Under the pieces are notes generated by a model. It did no database searches and was not told where the DNA came from. It was given only the letters and a program-made list of their open reading frames with translations. 64,000 nt of DNA from Grifola frondosa (taxonomy: Eukaryota > Basidiomycota > Agaricomycetes > Polyporales > Grifolaceae), in the NCBI GenBank assembly GCA_001683735.1, contig LUGG01000003.1, positions 1,612,001 through 1,676,000 of the forward strand, in the 5' to 3' direction. Numbering within the stretch: the stretch's first letter is position 1; every line of letters starts with the position of its first letter. Below, piece after piece: positions 36,939 to 49,483 of the stretch. Position numbers and translations under genes: made by a program.

Positions 36939-38575
36939 TCAAAGCAGTCTGCCGAGAGCGAGTGGTATAGAGCTGATGGAATTTGGGGAATGACACCAAC
37001 TTCGGTGACGACAGCGGTGATACACGTTGGCGGAGTAAGGTCATAAAGCGGATTGAGGATCTCTAGGTTAGGCTTGTTCTCGAGCATTAATGCGTCTCGT
37101 GGTTTCGTAAGAGGGAACGAGGAGAACAAATCGCCGACCGGGGCTTTAAGATGGAGATCAGCGCATTCACTCAAGCGCAAGTTGTATCGTAATACATACC
37201 AAGTTCATTCTTGGTAAAACTGTCCAGCTGGACGCTTTCGGAGAATTTGTATGTCTCGCAGCACACGACGACGGGAACGGAGTGCCGCTTCGCCATCATG
37301 GCCACGAGTGCAGTCCCAGCCCGAGAATATACCGCACCATTGGTGTGCAGGGAGTGTGCGCCCACGAAGACCGTCGAAACTTCTGTGATCACAGAGCCGA
37401 GTGCGGGGAGAAGCAGATACGTGCATTGAATGCCGGCTGAAGAAAGAATGGAAAGCAGCCGTTTGCCTTTTCAGAACAATATTGAGTAGCTCCGGAAATG
37501 CATATATGTGTTTACGCTCACCTTCAAGCATAGGTCTTGAGTCAATTACTACTACAGAGAATGTGCGGCCTGCTGAATGGGCACCGAGCAAAACTTTTTC
37601 CACGACAGAAGACCTGCGAGGTTAGGTGAACAAACTAAGTCCAAGCGACACATTCCCGGGGAAATACCTAGCATATGTCAGGACGACGTCTCCGTCCTTG
37701 ATTTTGCTACCCGCTGTTTCTTGAATAACTTGGTCTGCAATGATGATTCGGTCCCGGATGTAATTGTCTATTTTATGGCAAAGAGCATCTTTGGCCTAGG
37801 CAAGCGGGAAACGAGTAGCAGATTAGATACGCCAACTTCTAAGAACATGGATTGGACTAACATCCTGTTCGGGTAGATCTATATCGGACCCGCTGATATC
37901 TAGCTTCAACTGACGGATAGCATTACCCATAGTAACAGACATTGGTCTCGCTGCAACAAGATGGCTAATTTGGGGGAGAGATGTGTCATGAGATGGCGGG
38001 AAAGTGTGTTGTTTTGAGGTGTAACATAGTCTTGAATAACCTGTCAGCATATCAGATGATCCCGAGTATAATCAGCTCCAGAATGGTTACTCACCGTTTT
38101 GAATGCGGTCAACGTAGCGATACAACGTGCATTGGCACCGGCAATCTTGAAGCTCGAGAACAGCAGAGCTAATCGCACAATTGAAGGATGAATGTCGCCT
38201 TTTCCAACGCTAACGGGTTTGGGCAAGCCGAAATGCGAGAAGATGCGGAGACCGCGAGCTTTCCCTGCATCGATGTCCACAATAGATGGCATGGCGGATT
38301 TCGCGTCTTTAGGTGGTTTACTCGACCCTGCGACAGTGGGCTTAGCCGATGTTTCGGGACCCTTTTTTGGCGCAGGGGAGGAGGATGGTGCAGATGGTGC
38401 CTTCGCAGCCTTTGCTGCTCGCTGTCTCTCTTGGAGCTCGCGCCGCTCAGCTTTTGTCCTATGTTCTTTATGTGTGAGCAAGTCTTACGAGTCACAAAAA
38501 TGATAACTGATTGACGCGAGACACTTACATAGCCTTTTGAGATTTTGCCTGCGGTGTAGAGAGTTCGGGTGCCAT
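36939..38575 (-). CDS. GCD2: Translation initiation factor eIF2B subunit delta (two apparent one-base gaps)
   Basis: Part of the guanine-nucleotide exchange factor for eIF2, with a Rossmann-like regulatory domain. Exons (minus): 38575-38529, 38458-38095, 38040-37862, 37795-37668, 37613-37522, 37466-37200, 37143-36939. The N-terminal basic region (AMTKAERRELQERQRAAK) matches the eIF2B delta leader; then VIQDYVTPQNNTLSRHL-type sequence, VLTYARSSVVEKVLLGAH, VVVIDSRPMLEG, TVFVGAHSLHTNGAVYSRAGTA (in parts), VPVVVCCETYKF and PLYDLTPPTCITAVVTEVGVIP. Frame is lost at the C runs 37972-37976 and 36985-36988 (G runs on the plus strand). After adding one base at each, the CDS is 428 codons and ends with the conserved SISSIPLALGR. 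Without the last correction the tail is non-homologous. Divergent from RAT1. Confidence 0.93.
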
Positions 38576-38807
38576 TCTTTGGGAGTAGCTAGGTTTCGCT
38601 GCCTGAGGTTTCGACTCGGAGTCGAGTCAAGTATTACTCGACTCGGACCGCCACACCGTCGGGCCCGTGAGAGTATTATTACGTCAGCGCGCCTACATGC
38701 TCTGCGACTCCGCGCTCTGTTGTTTGCACCAACGACCACAGTGGGAATTCATCGAATCCCGCTCACTATCTTCTCCTTAACATATCTTTCTTAACGTTGC
38801 AGCAACT
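38576..38807. promoter_or_regulatory. Divergent promoter of GCD2 and RAT1
   Basis: 232 bp separate two essential RNA/translation genes. Its middle carries a palindromic ACTCG/CGAGT cluster near 38,610-38,650 (GACTCGGAGTCGAGTC), the only notable structure. Confidence 0.5.
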
Positions 38808-41800
38808 ATGGTGAGTTATACGTCCCCAATATACTTGGCACTAAGCTGATACTTCCATGCAGGGTGTCCCGGCCCTGTTCCGCTGGCTCAGCAAAAAGTA
38901 CCCTAAAATCAGTGAGTACATGTCGCGCTCTACAGTAAACATCGTTTCATTCTTGTATTTTCAGTCCTACCTGTAGTGGAGTCGGAGGAGGTTAAGGTTC
39001 CAGACACTGAAGGCAACGAGGTTGCTGTTCCCATTGACATCTCAGATCCCAATCCCAATGGTGTGGAGTTCGACAACCTGTATCTGGATATGAATGGCAT
39101 AGTGCGTCGTATTTTATGTCTGTGGTATGACTGAGGTCTCAGGCTTCTGTAGGTCCATCCCTGTACGCATCCCGAGGGCAAGGTATGTATTATCTTTTCA
39201 CATACACTATGTCGCGCTGACATATTCTGAAGCCTGCTCCTGAAACGGAGGAAGAGATGATGGTGGAAATTTTCAAATATACGGAGCGAGTTTTTAACAT
39301 GATTCGTCCTCGGAGATTGTTGTTCATGGCTATTGGTTAGTCGTTTATTCAAAGCGCTTTGATAGTTTTTGACGCCCTGCCAGATGGGGTTGCACCTCGC
39401 GCGAAAATGAATCAACAACGCTCAAGACGTTTCCGGTCTGCACAAGAAGCCCGGGAGAAGGAAGACGCTCGCAAGGAGTCTATTGCATTATGGGAAGGTT
39501 GGTCGTTTGGTTTGACTTATGACGCCGTGACTCAACCTGTCTCCAGCCATGGGGAAAACCCTCAGTGAGGAGGAAAAGAACAAGAAAGCATGGGATTCCA
39601 ACGCTATCACACCTGGGACACCTTTCATGACCCTTTTGGCCAGTTCACTTCGCTATTGGGTTGTCATGAAGATGAATACCGACCCTGGATGGAAAAGTGT
39701 GAGTTTGACTGTATTAAATCATACGCCCTTCATTTTAAGCTTTTCTTACAGGTTCAAGTCATCATCTCCGATGCCAGTGTTCCCGGTGAAGGTGAACACA
39801 AGATCATGGACTTCATTAGACGCCAACGTAGCAATCCGGGGCATGATCCCAACACTCGGCATGTTATATATGGCTTGGTAAGAGTTCGGGGTGATGCGAT
39901 GTGTTATAAAGCTTACAAGTTTTGCAGGATGCTGATCTTATCATGCTTTCGCTTGCCACTCACGAACCACACTTTCGCGTTCTGCGCGAAGATGTTTTCT
40001 TCCAGGAAGGTAGTCGCACTGCATGCCGTATTTGCGGGCAAGAAGGGCACTATGCCGCACAGTGTACTGGACAAAAGGCAGAAATAAAAAAGACTCCTCC
40101 GGAGAAGAAACCTTTTATTTTTCTCGATGTTGCTATCCTGCGCGAGTATCTCGAAGCCGAGCTGAATGTACCACAGGTGCCCTTCCCATTCAACCTAGAG
40201 CAGGCGATAGATGACTGGGTGCTCCTGATATTCTTCGTCGGAAACGATTTCTTGCCTCATTTGCCCTCTCTTGAGATTAGGGAGGGAGCGATCGATACCT
40301 TATTGAAGATCTGGAGGACTGAGCTGCCACGGATGGGTGGTTATCTGACCAACCATGGTCAAGTTGAGCTCGCTAGAGCACAGATCATTCTTGAGGGACT
40401 TGCGAGGCGTGAGGACGAGATTTTCCAGCGACGACGTGAAGGTGTGTCTTCTAATCACGTGCACGAACAATGCTGACTTCATTCGGGTATCTTAGCTGAA
40501 GAACGTCAAGATCAGAACGCCAAGAGGCGGAAAATCGAAAAGGATATGTCGTCCTCAGTCGGACCTTCTCCTTCCTTGAATCTCACCGCACAGCCCACTG
40601 CGCCTCCTGTACATTCCTCCCTACCACCTCGACCATCCATGAACGAGAGTTTTGCTGCTAAAGCTGATAGTATCGGCTTAGGCGGTCCTAAGGACGCGCA
40701 AACTGCGAAGAATGCACCTACTGCCATGCAGGCTCTGGCGGGATCTAACCGCGACGTTGTTGCCAATCGCCGCGCGATTCGAATGGCAAACATGAGTGCT
40801 GCTGAAGTGCTCAAGGCCCAGTTGGCCGGACTCACGCCTGTAAAGCCCGCCTCGCCGTCAAAATCCACGCCTGCTGTTTTTACACGAACTATGTCTACGA
40901 CTGCTATTACTGTTCAAACTTCGACCGTCGACATTACAAGTGCTACTAATGTGGATGTCCCTGGCTTGGGTGGCGCAGCTCAACCTATACTATCATCTGA
41001 GTCCACGCCCGTTGTCGAAGCTTCCATCCAGAACGACGTCGACGCCGATGCTGACGGCGAGTCCGATGCTGATGCTGAGCTGCACGATATGCAAATGTCC
41101 GATTCTACTTCCCTCGGGGTGTCAAGCGTACTATTGAGGAGGCAGAGCCTGACGAGGAAACAGACCTTGGTTCTGACGACGATGACACGTCTCCTGATGC
41201 ATCGACATCTTTGTCGTTCAAAGTCAATCCTGATGGTACCGTTGAGCAGGAAGATACTGTCAAGTGCGTTTGATTGTTCTCGCTGCAATGTGCACCATAT
41301 TGATTTTTGGTTAGATTATGGGAGCCCGGATACAAAGAACGATACTATCGGCAGAAATTTGGTGTTGAATACAGCGACGCAGCGTCAGGAAAGCGTAAGT
41401 CCCATTCGGCCGCAGAAAATGTGCTATAATTAATGTTGTTTTTGGCTACACTAGGGTAACCACGAAATACGTTGAAGGCATGGCCTGGGTACTACAGTAT
41501 TATTAAAAGGGGTTCGTGCAGAATTTCTCCCCGGCTTTAAGTGACTGACAAGTGATTTTACAGACGCCCTCGTGGCAGTGGTATTACCCTTATCACTTTG
41601 CTCCCTTTGCTGCCGATTTTGAGGACCTCAACAAGATGGACTTGAAGTTCACCATCGGCCAACCATTCAAACCTTTCGAACAATTGATGGGCGTCTTCCC
41701 AGCTGCCAGGTACGAGTTGCTGAAATCGCTTGGTTTTCTCTAACAATGTTCATCACACAGTCGAATGCATATTCCTGACGCCTTCCAGAACCTCATGACC

Positions 41801-42909
41801 GAAGCGGATTCGCCAATTATCGACTTCTATCCAGCAACGTTTCAGATTGACATGAACGGCAAACGAATGGCCTGGCAAGGTGTTGCGCTACTGCCTTTTA
41901 TTGAGGAGAAGCGTCTATTAGATGCTATGGGTCCGCGCTACGACAAGCTAACTGATGAAGAAAAACGGCGAAATAGGTGGGGTAATAATGTGCTTTTCGT
42001 ATTTGAGGCACACTCGCTATATCCATCGCTGGAGGCTCTGTACGGTAAACGGAAGAAAGACGAGGTATGTCTGAACTGTCGCGTAGTTGCTCATGCTCAC
42101 CTTGCAACAGTTGATGCCAATAAATGTGAAAGCAAGTGGTGGATTAGCGGAAGCTTACTTCCAGACCCGGATTGTATACCGGGATCGACATTTGTTTGCC
42201 CACTACCCACTCAAGATCTGTCCGACATCAAGAACGATCGCTCCTTATCGGCGCTTTACTTCTTCCCGAAGCAACTACTCCACATCGATCAGTACTGTTG
42301 CCGGGTGTTCGCAGACCACGTCCTACACTGACCTCGGCTGATCTTGAGAGCGCGAGACGAGGCGGTAGTGGTCGTGGGCGAGGCCACGGTCCATCAGACA
42401 GGAATGGTCGCGGGAGCTTTTACGGTGGACCATCGTCCTTCAGCTCCAATCATTACGGCAACAATGGTCGTGATTACAGCAGCCGAGGCGGGCACGATTG
42501 GCAAAGTTCACAGGTTTCATACCACAGCTCCTACAACTCCTATCAGCACACATCTTCATATACATCATATCAGTCTTATCCCGCTCAGCGTGGGCGAGGC
42601 TACCAGCAGCAGAATTACAATTCCCGTCCTCAACAGTACAACGATTTAACAGCACCGCGTGGTCGTGGCGGCGCAAGGGGAGGATATCGAGGCTATGATG
42701 CGCCTACATATTCCGGCGGTGGATACTCCGGCGCACAAGGAGGGTACGGGAATAACAGAGGCGGATACGGAGGAGGATACAATGGAAGCGGTGGTTATGG
42801 TGGACCTGCTCAAAATAGTTATTCTGGGGCTTATGGAGGGGGTTCCTACGGCAACGCACGAGGATCTTACACTGCCAGAGGTAGAGGACGAGGCGGACGA
42901 GGTTACTGA
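38808..42909 (+). CDS. RAT1: 5'-3' exoribonuclease Rat1/Xrn2 (five apparent one-base gaps)
   Basis: Nuclear exonuclease for rRNA processing and torpedo termination. Fifteen exons: 38808-38810 (ATG alone), 38863-38911, 38965-39101, 39153-39182, 39233-39335, 39384-39497, 39547-39698, 39752-39877, 39928-40441, 40496-41263, 41315-41394, 41455-41511, 41564-41709, 41761-42064, 42111-42909. Motifs: [62 protein letters not shown], the CCHC zinc knuckle [14 protein letters not shown] typical of Xrn2, [21 protein letters not shown] (in parts), then [20 protein letters not shown] and the RGG/GGY-rich C terminus. Frame drops one base at 41116-41119, 41454-41456, about 41505, about 42142 and 42280-42281. 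Adding five bases gives 1,129 codons. The catalytic N-terminal half is intact. Confidence 0.95.
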
Positions 42910-43210
42910 GCAGGGCCGGTTGATCTGTTCTAACAACTCCTGGGATATCATCCGGACTTCTATTGTAGTTAGATAGTAGTACTCAATATAATGTGTATAA
43001 GTATTGCTCAATCCCCTTGAAGTGAGCAAGCGGTTGTGATGTTTTGGCTATGGCAATTTGATCGACATTGGCCATTCAGTCCAGCCTGATGGCTTCGTTG
43101 AGCACATCCGATAGATAACAAGTCAGTACCGTACATGATTGTTGTTCCTACAGCAGTAGATGTACAGTCCCATTTCGCTTCGCTCTAGCATAGCAAATTC
43201 CACGTGCGGA

Positions 43211-45556
43211 TCATAGCCCACCGCCTTCGCGGTTGGAAACACAGGTGAGGTAAAGCGCGTAGTTCCTATCCATCTCCTTGACCTTCCTCCTGATTTTCTT
43301 CTCCATCTTGCGCTTCTTTCTCTCCGCTTTTCTTTCACGCCGGATACGCCTAGCCTCGCGCACTTCAGGCTCGGCTGACGTCCGTACACGCCACCGTATG
43401 CGCCGTACCTCGGTCTATCTCGATCACCGTCATCATCGTCGTTGTCGTCGGTATCGGACTCAGATGGAGAAGAGACATCATATGTGTCGAAACCAGGAAG
43501 GTGCATATCCACCTGACCGATGTTGCGTCCGGAGCGTCGCTCACGGCCTTTGTAGAGGACAAGCTCAACCCCACGACGTATGAAGAAAGATGCGTTCCAG
43601 AGATCAATGACGTCTGCCGTCAACTCCGTCCGTTTGGGGGGTCGTCCATCACGAGAGTACTCCGGCACTGGTAGCCTTCCACTCCAACCCAACGAAAGAT
43701 CCTACACACCTCATCAGAACTAATGTTATGCAAAGCAAGTAAATCACGTACGTTCATCAGCCTGATCCAGTCCTCATGGTAGACGTCGTGGGGCACGAGA
43801 ACGAGTGGCATACGGGGGTTACTTCCAAGAAATCTTCCATGTCCTGTATCTTCATCATCTCAAAGTGGGTATACGGCTGCGCCAAATTCGGAGGACGCGA
43901 GAAGCCCTCTGGTACGGAGAGCATCGGCTGTGGTGGCTGCTCTGGACTCATGTTAGGACCGCGAAATGTTCCCGCCCCTGCACCAGGATACCCAGCACTG
44001 GCAGCCCCGTATGGCGCAGTCCCGGCTCCATAGACGCCCCCGCCCGCTGACCCGTAAACGTTGCCAACCGGCATTGGAGATGGGCTCGGGATCCGGGAAA
44101 TAGATGACCTGATAGGCTGTCCTTCCATGATGTGTCCAGGCGGATACACGCCTGGAGCCCCGGGAAGGGGAGACCCTGCGCGTACCATACTGCTCTGATA
44201 GGGAGACGCCGCGCGGGGGATGCCACCAGGATAGAAAGGAGATGATGAGCGTTGGATCCCGACACCCGCCTGATAAGGAGAGACTGAGCGTTGGATTCCG
44301 GCACCAGCCTGGTACGGTGAAACCGAGCGTTGGATTCCAGGACCTGCCTGATAAGGCGAAACCGAGCGTTGGATACCAGCACCCGCCTGGTAAGGCGAAA
44401 CTGACCCTTGCATACCGCCTGCGGGACGATAGGGGGAGACGGGACGACCGACAGCATCGGCCATACGCGGGGACGGAGGAGGATACGCAGTTGACACTGG
44501 GTATTGCCCTCCCGAAGCGCCAGCATAGGGAGAGGTCGACGTCGGATATCCTGCAGTGGCTGTTGTCGAGTAGGCGGATGTTGCGGGCGAGTAGCCCGCC
44601 GTGGAGTAGTTACCGCCGGGGGCTGGCTGATATCCAGCAGGCCGCTCCCCGTATGTAGAGCCTCTGCGGGATCGTGCTCCGCGATCTCTTTCGTAATCGC
44701 GGTCGCGATCGCGGTGGTCGACATCGAGGTCCTGGAAGCGACGTTCAAGGTCGCGCTCGTAGTCGGGGTATGCACCGCCGTATCCAGCATTGCTCGCTCG
44801 GCGCTCCCTCAAGCGGTCGCGTTCGCGCTCAGTGCGGGCATCCTTCTCTCGCGCCTTACGCAGCTCATAGTCTTCATCTCTATCACGGTCTCGACCATGG
44901 TATAGGGAATTCCTTGATTTATCATCAGTCTTCCGACGCCTATCTTCTTCACGTTGCCTGAAGAAATGTCAGTGGGAGGACCGGGTTTAAGAAAGTCGCC
45001 CTCACCAGTCACGGTCTCTCGCTCTACCATCTTGACCACGACTAAACGATGCTAACAAGTCCTGTTTCATGATCACTGTCCTTAGCGATATACACACTGC
45101 TTTCACAGGAATGAAGATTTACTGCTCCTGCCGGTGTGGCGCCTGCCGGTAGAACCTGCGTAGCTTCAGCAGGTATCCATTGTATACCACTCACGATCCC
45201 TTGGGGAGTTTGATAACTGTGGCAAGTACAGCCGACCCTGAGCTGAAGACTATGAAGATATCATGGAATAACATACCTCGCTGGAACCGCTCTGAGTAAT
45301 GGCAAAGACCATGATCAGCACTCGTTCAGTGGCGATCTGGGATCGGTGCACGATCGGGAGAGCGGGGAAATGAACGATCTGTGGCTGCGACTTGTACACA
45401 CCTGAAGGGATGGTATGTGACCTGGCCATCTGCCCCCATGGTCGTCGTATAGGTGATGGAGCCTGGCTGAATTTGTTGTGTTTGAGGTTGGGGACTCGAC
45501 TGAGGAAAGGGATGCTGCATGACAGGCGAGGCACCGCCCGGGAAACCGTAAGACAT
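43211..45556 (-). CDS. Unknown Pro/Gly/Tyr-rich protein with 13-residue tandem repeats and a conserved C-terminal domain
   Basis: Not recognised. The start MSYGFPGGASPVMQH is followed by short exons (boundaries near 45,410, 45,310-45,290, 45,210 and 45,110 are uncertain), then a charged arginine-rich part (DRDRDEDYELRKAREKDA), a low-complexity Tyr/Pro/Ser region and five-fold SVSPYQAGAGIQR repeats. The last third looks folded: PPNLAQPYTHFEMMKIQDMEDFL, PLVLVPHDVYHEDWIRLMND, LTADVIDLWNASFFIRRGVELVLYKG, an acidic DTDDNDDDDGD stretch and a lysine/arginine-rich coiled end finishing at 43211. Frame loses one base at the C run opposite 43814-43818 and again near 43,380. The arginine/RS-like middle and basic end suggest a nuclear or RNA-related role, but that is only a guess. 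Confidence 0.6.
44247..44402. repeat. 39-bp coding minisatellite
   Basis: Four consecutive 39-bp units (44247, 44286, 44325, 44364) differing by a few substitutions, with decayed units on both sides, encoding the SVSPYQAGAGIQR repeat on the minus strand. The period is a multiple of three, so copy-number changes preserve frame. Confidence 0.85.
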
Positions 45557-45853
45557 CGTTGGAACGCTTGCTGATGACTGTAGGAAGGAAGGAATGGTCA
45601 AGGATGGATTAGTGATGGGTTATCTTTATTGTTACCATAAAGCCTTCTTAAGTAGCATCAGTAACGGCAAGATCCACTGAAAAGCAGCCGATAAGTCGAT
45701 AAGTAAGCACTACAGTTGGGCTCGTGTACTGGAAAGCACAAATTCGAGCGAGAAAGCTCCGGTCTGTCTGCTGGCTGAAGTCCCAGGTATATATACGAAG
45801 TGAATTAGAAACCTATGTATGTATGTACAGCACAGACAGTCCACAACACCTAC

Positions 45854-46743
45854 TCATGAGAATCGCCACCATATTAGAAGGATGATGATCAGGACGACAG
45901 CACCCAGAGGGGCATATTGTCGCAGCATAGCCTGTATATTTATATTTCTCGCGGCCTTACGATATTTCTCTGATTCGGACCGCAGAGATGTAGAAAGGTG
46001 TGACATCCCTGCATGTAACCCGAGGAATGAGGCATAATCGTGATAGAGCACAGACGTGTACGCACTGTCCAGCGAGTCGCCTCTCCAGAGCAGTTCCTCC
46101 ATATTTTTGGTCATGATGCGCGTCACATCATGCAGTTCATCATTGAGCTTATCGAGGTTAGAACTGCCGGCAGCGCTTGCTGTTCGAGTATCCTGATACA
46201 AGCGAGTCGTCTTTGACATAAACGTGTCTAATATGTCATCAGATATGCGTAATATACACAAGTGGAGTAGCTGGAACACACCAAATCCCACGAACGCGTA
46301 CGGTTTTCGTACATTCTCCACCTTCGCGCCATACGACGTAGCGAACTCCTTGGACAGCTCGTCGAGGTACGAGAAGGCGAGTTTCCGCGGATAGGACTTG
46401 TCCGCAATGACCAGAAAGATAACATTATCTACTATGAGGTAGCTAGTGACACGAACGCCAGATAATACACGTATCAGCTCACAGAGGTACAGGCATTACA
46501 AGGATAACATACTGCAGCGTGTACTGTCCGCTCTCGATAGAGCACCGTGGTTCTGCATTGGGTCCTATCCGTCGGAATATCAGCTTGGCCTGCTGCTTGT
46601 GTTCTTGAAGGGCGTGTTCTGTCTGCTTGACGTTGAGACAGATTCGTACTTCGAGATGCGACTAACCTGACCTGTTCGTCGTCCACGCTAGCGGCCAAAG
46701 GCAAAGCATCCGAAGCTCTGACTACAAGTGTTGATCGAACCAT
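45854..46743 (-). CDS. SEC22: R-SNARE Sec22 (ER-Golgi vesicle traffic)
   Basis: Five exons (minus): 46743-46672, 46622-46513, 46442-46282, 46227-46066, 46008-45854; 219 aa, frame intact. An ER/Golgi SNARE that pairs with Sed5/Ufe1-type t-SNAREs. The longin domain occupies about residues 1-115 (MVRSTLVVRASDALPL, HYLIVDNVIFLVIADKSYPRK). The R-SNARE motif follows, NLDKLNDELHDVTRIMTKNMEELLWRGDSLDRMSHLS (quoted in parts), with the zero-layer arginine in LWRGDSLD, then SEKYRKAARNIN and a C-terminal anchor AVVLIIILLIWWRFS. The fourth intron is a multiple of three long, so it is hidden inside an ORF and could be missed. The donor is GTGCGT after GACA, giving LDRMSHL. Confidence 0.93.
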
Positions 46744-47420
46744 GAGTGGAAGCCTCAGATGTTCTGGCAGACAATATGTAGATACGTGCACCAAAAGACC
46801 GTCGGTGACGTTGAAACACACATACCAGGCGCCAACCTAACGAGATACGTGGTACAACACGTGAATAGAAACCACGTGGCCACAGACTAAGAACGCGTTA
46901 AGTGAAGTAAGAACGAGTTAAGAACGTCCCAAGTCAGCCCCAAGACCGTTGATCACCATTCATCATGCGTCGGACTGGAGTCAACCTGAATACGTGCAGC
47001 CGACAATTTCATACGAAGTTAGATCAGCAATAAGGGAGGTATTTATTGGCGACTGGCATGGATGCGGCGATAACCATCGGGAATATACCGACAACGTTCA
47101 AGAAACTTATGCCCAAGACGAAGGACTACGCATGAATTGAGAGTATTATTCAACGGTCTGCAACTTTGGCCTCCAACCACTTCCAAAGTTGTTCACCTGT
47201 CTTCGGGTCTTGGGTATCAGCTCGATGACATTCATAGCGTAGACATCCTTGAAAGGACATGTGGGGATGTCCTTTCCAACACTTACGTCCAAAAGCGCGC
47301 GCGCAGTATCATTCAAAACATGATAATATACAAGGGATACTGACTAAACCAAGCAATTGACCTCTAACGACTATACCTTCATGATATAGAGCACTGAGAT
47401 ATTGACAGGTACGTGTTTGT
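46744..47420. other. Intergenic region
   Basis: 5' flank of SEC22 and 3' flank of the FAD oxidoreductase gene. Small ORFs here have no recognisable content. Confidence 0.5.
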
Positions 47421-49192
47421 TTATGCTGCAGCTGGAGCGATAGCAAACCACCTATTGAAAATCACCTCTGGGTCATACCTCTTCTTGACAGCCTGGAGGC
47501 GGGCATAATTGTTCCCGAACAGCGCTTTCGCCTTCTCCACGACAGCGCCGGCCTCTCGCGGCATCACGTCGCTCTCAGGACCTAGTACAGCAGTCAGCCA
47601 TGCGTACAGTCATAGAATTCCATTCAAGATGCTTACTGTAATTTCCATAACCCATACCTCCCATGAGCGCAGTTAACTCATGTGCGGCCTCCCGCGCGTG
47701 CTTCGTCTTCTCAGGGCTGTCGTCCTGCCACGATGCCACGACGAGCACATTGGGCGGGGAACCGCGGCGGAACGCGGTGGCGTTGTCCGGGACTGCATTG
47801 ATCTTGTGAAGTGGGAAGAACTCCATCATGAACGCCAGGGTGAACTCGCCGGAGGCGGAGAGCGCCACTACGCGCTTGAAGGCCGTCAATGATATCTCGC
47901 GAGGGAATACCGGTGGCTGAAGTGTCCCTTTCATGTATACGTTCCGTCCTGGTTCTGCGAACGAGTTCTGCAATCGCATCGCATTCGTTTATTATGATGC
48001 GCCTGTGGATGATATAGACGGCTAACCTGTAGGGAGTTGAGCTCCTCGTAGGGTATCTCACGACACGTGTCCATTACGGGTTCTGTAATAGAAATATAAG
48101 CGGAATGCTCTGAAGAGAGAGAAGTGGAGAATCGCACTAAGGTCAAGGAATGCTTTGTAAACCTCTCGGCCCTCGGATTCGGGACCATTGTAAAACACGA
48201 CCGCTACGATGCATGGCTGGCAGACTGCTTCAGGTGCATTACTCAGGGGGCTGAATTGGTCCTTCGCTCACCTGACCGTCAGGGCCCCGAGTAAATATAT
48301 GGATCATGCCTTCTTTGTCGGAAGGTCCTGCAGTCCACCACGATTCCGCGACAGACGAGAACTTGGTCAAGACGTCGGGAGTAAAAACTAGGGTCCCCGC
48401 GAAGACTTTTCGGCGTTGCGGGTGCAACTTCAGGACAAACTCCGTGCATACACCGAAATTGGAGCCTCCGCCGCGAATGCCCCAGAAGAGGTCGGAATTT
48501 TCGCTCGCATTGGCGGTAAGGATGGAGCCATCAGCCGTGACTATAGTCCCCTGAGTGAGGATGGAATCAGACACAACGGACTGTATACTTTATCACTCAG
48601 TCATACTTGAACTAGGTTATCAACCGCGAGGCCGTGGGCAGCGCTGAGCCAACCATATCCGCCTCCGAGAGTCAAGCTAAAGTATTATCAGCACGTCATC
48701 TTATTGAACTTCATAATGGATGAACACACCCTGCTACTCCAGTCTATGCCGTCGAACGTAAGGTTTGGATCCAAGTAGCAAGATCAGATGACATACGTGA
48801 TTGACGGTGCCGCCGACAGTGGCAAGCCCATGTTTGATTGCGGCCTCATCCACGGTCTTCCAGAGAGCGCCGCCTCCGACGTACGCAAGTTTGTTCTCGG
48901 CATCGACCCTGGCGCCATTGATGTAACGCGAAAGATCTATCACGAGTCCGCCCTCACAGGACGACGCCCCAGACGGGTTATGCCCGCCACCTCGGATCGC
49001 AATAGGCAGGCCTGCACGTTTGGCGTACAAGATCGCACGGGAGACATCCTCTGCATCTCTCACAAACGCTACGATTTCGGCCTTCCTGGAAGAATTGATG
49101 GCCCAGCGGGTGAGGGCGTTCAGATAGTCGGGATCGGAGGGGGATACGAGGTCGCCCTTGAAGGAGTTCTTGAAAGCGTCGAAGTCAGACAT
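47421..49192 (-). CDS. BBE-type FAD-linked oxidoreductase
   Basis: Eight exons (minus): 49192-48797, 48743-48730, 48676-48607, 48550-48272, 48216-48138, 48082-48027, 47967-47637, 47581-47421; 461 aa, frame intact. Berberine-bridge-enzyme-like flavoprotein of the VAO/PCMH fold. The FAD domain shows AIRGGGHNPSGASSCEGGLVIDLS (in parts) with the histidine expected to carry 8-alpha-histidyl FAD. TGVAGLTLGGGYGWL follows, but the second cysteine used for bicovalent flavin in many BBEs is replaced here by the His-Thr of VNHTG, so monocovalent binding is likely. The BBE C-terminal tail YARLQAVKKRYDPEVIFNRW, which carries the substrate-gating residues, is present. No signal peptide, so it is probably intracellular. 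Fungal homologues oxidise sugars or secondary metabolites. Substrate unknown. Confidence 0.9.
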
Positions 49193-49483
49193 GATGCACG
49201 TAGAAGTGGGTCGTGGTATCCAGGATTCAGAAAGTTGGTTTCATATATGCCTTCTACCTACAGGGGTATAGCCCCATTATGCATTAGCATCCGTGGGTAC
49301 GTGCAAGCTCGGCGTTGACTGTGCACTGAACTTCAAGTCTTGATCTTATCTCCTGTCCCCGATCCGATCGGGACTCCAGTCTACTACGTGGTGGGCCGGC
49401 ACGCAAAAAAGTACTGTACTACTCTCCTTGAAGTTTGACAAGGGATCCCAACGATGACAAATCAGACACAAAAATGGATCACA

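Noticed and set aside
44247..44402. CRISPR-like array
   Set aside because: 39-bp direct repeats without spacers inside a eukaryotic coding frame.
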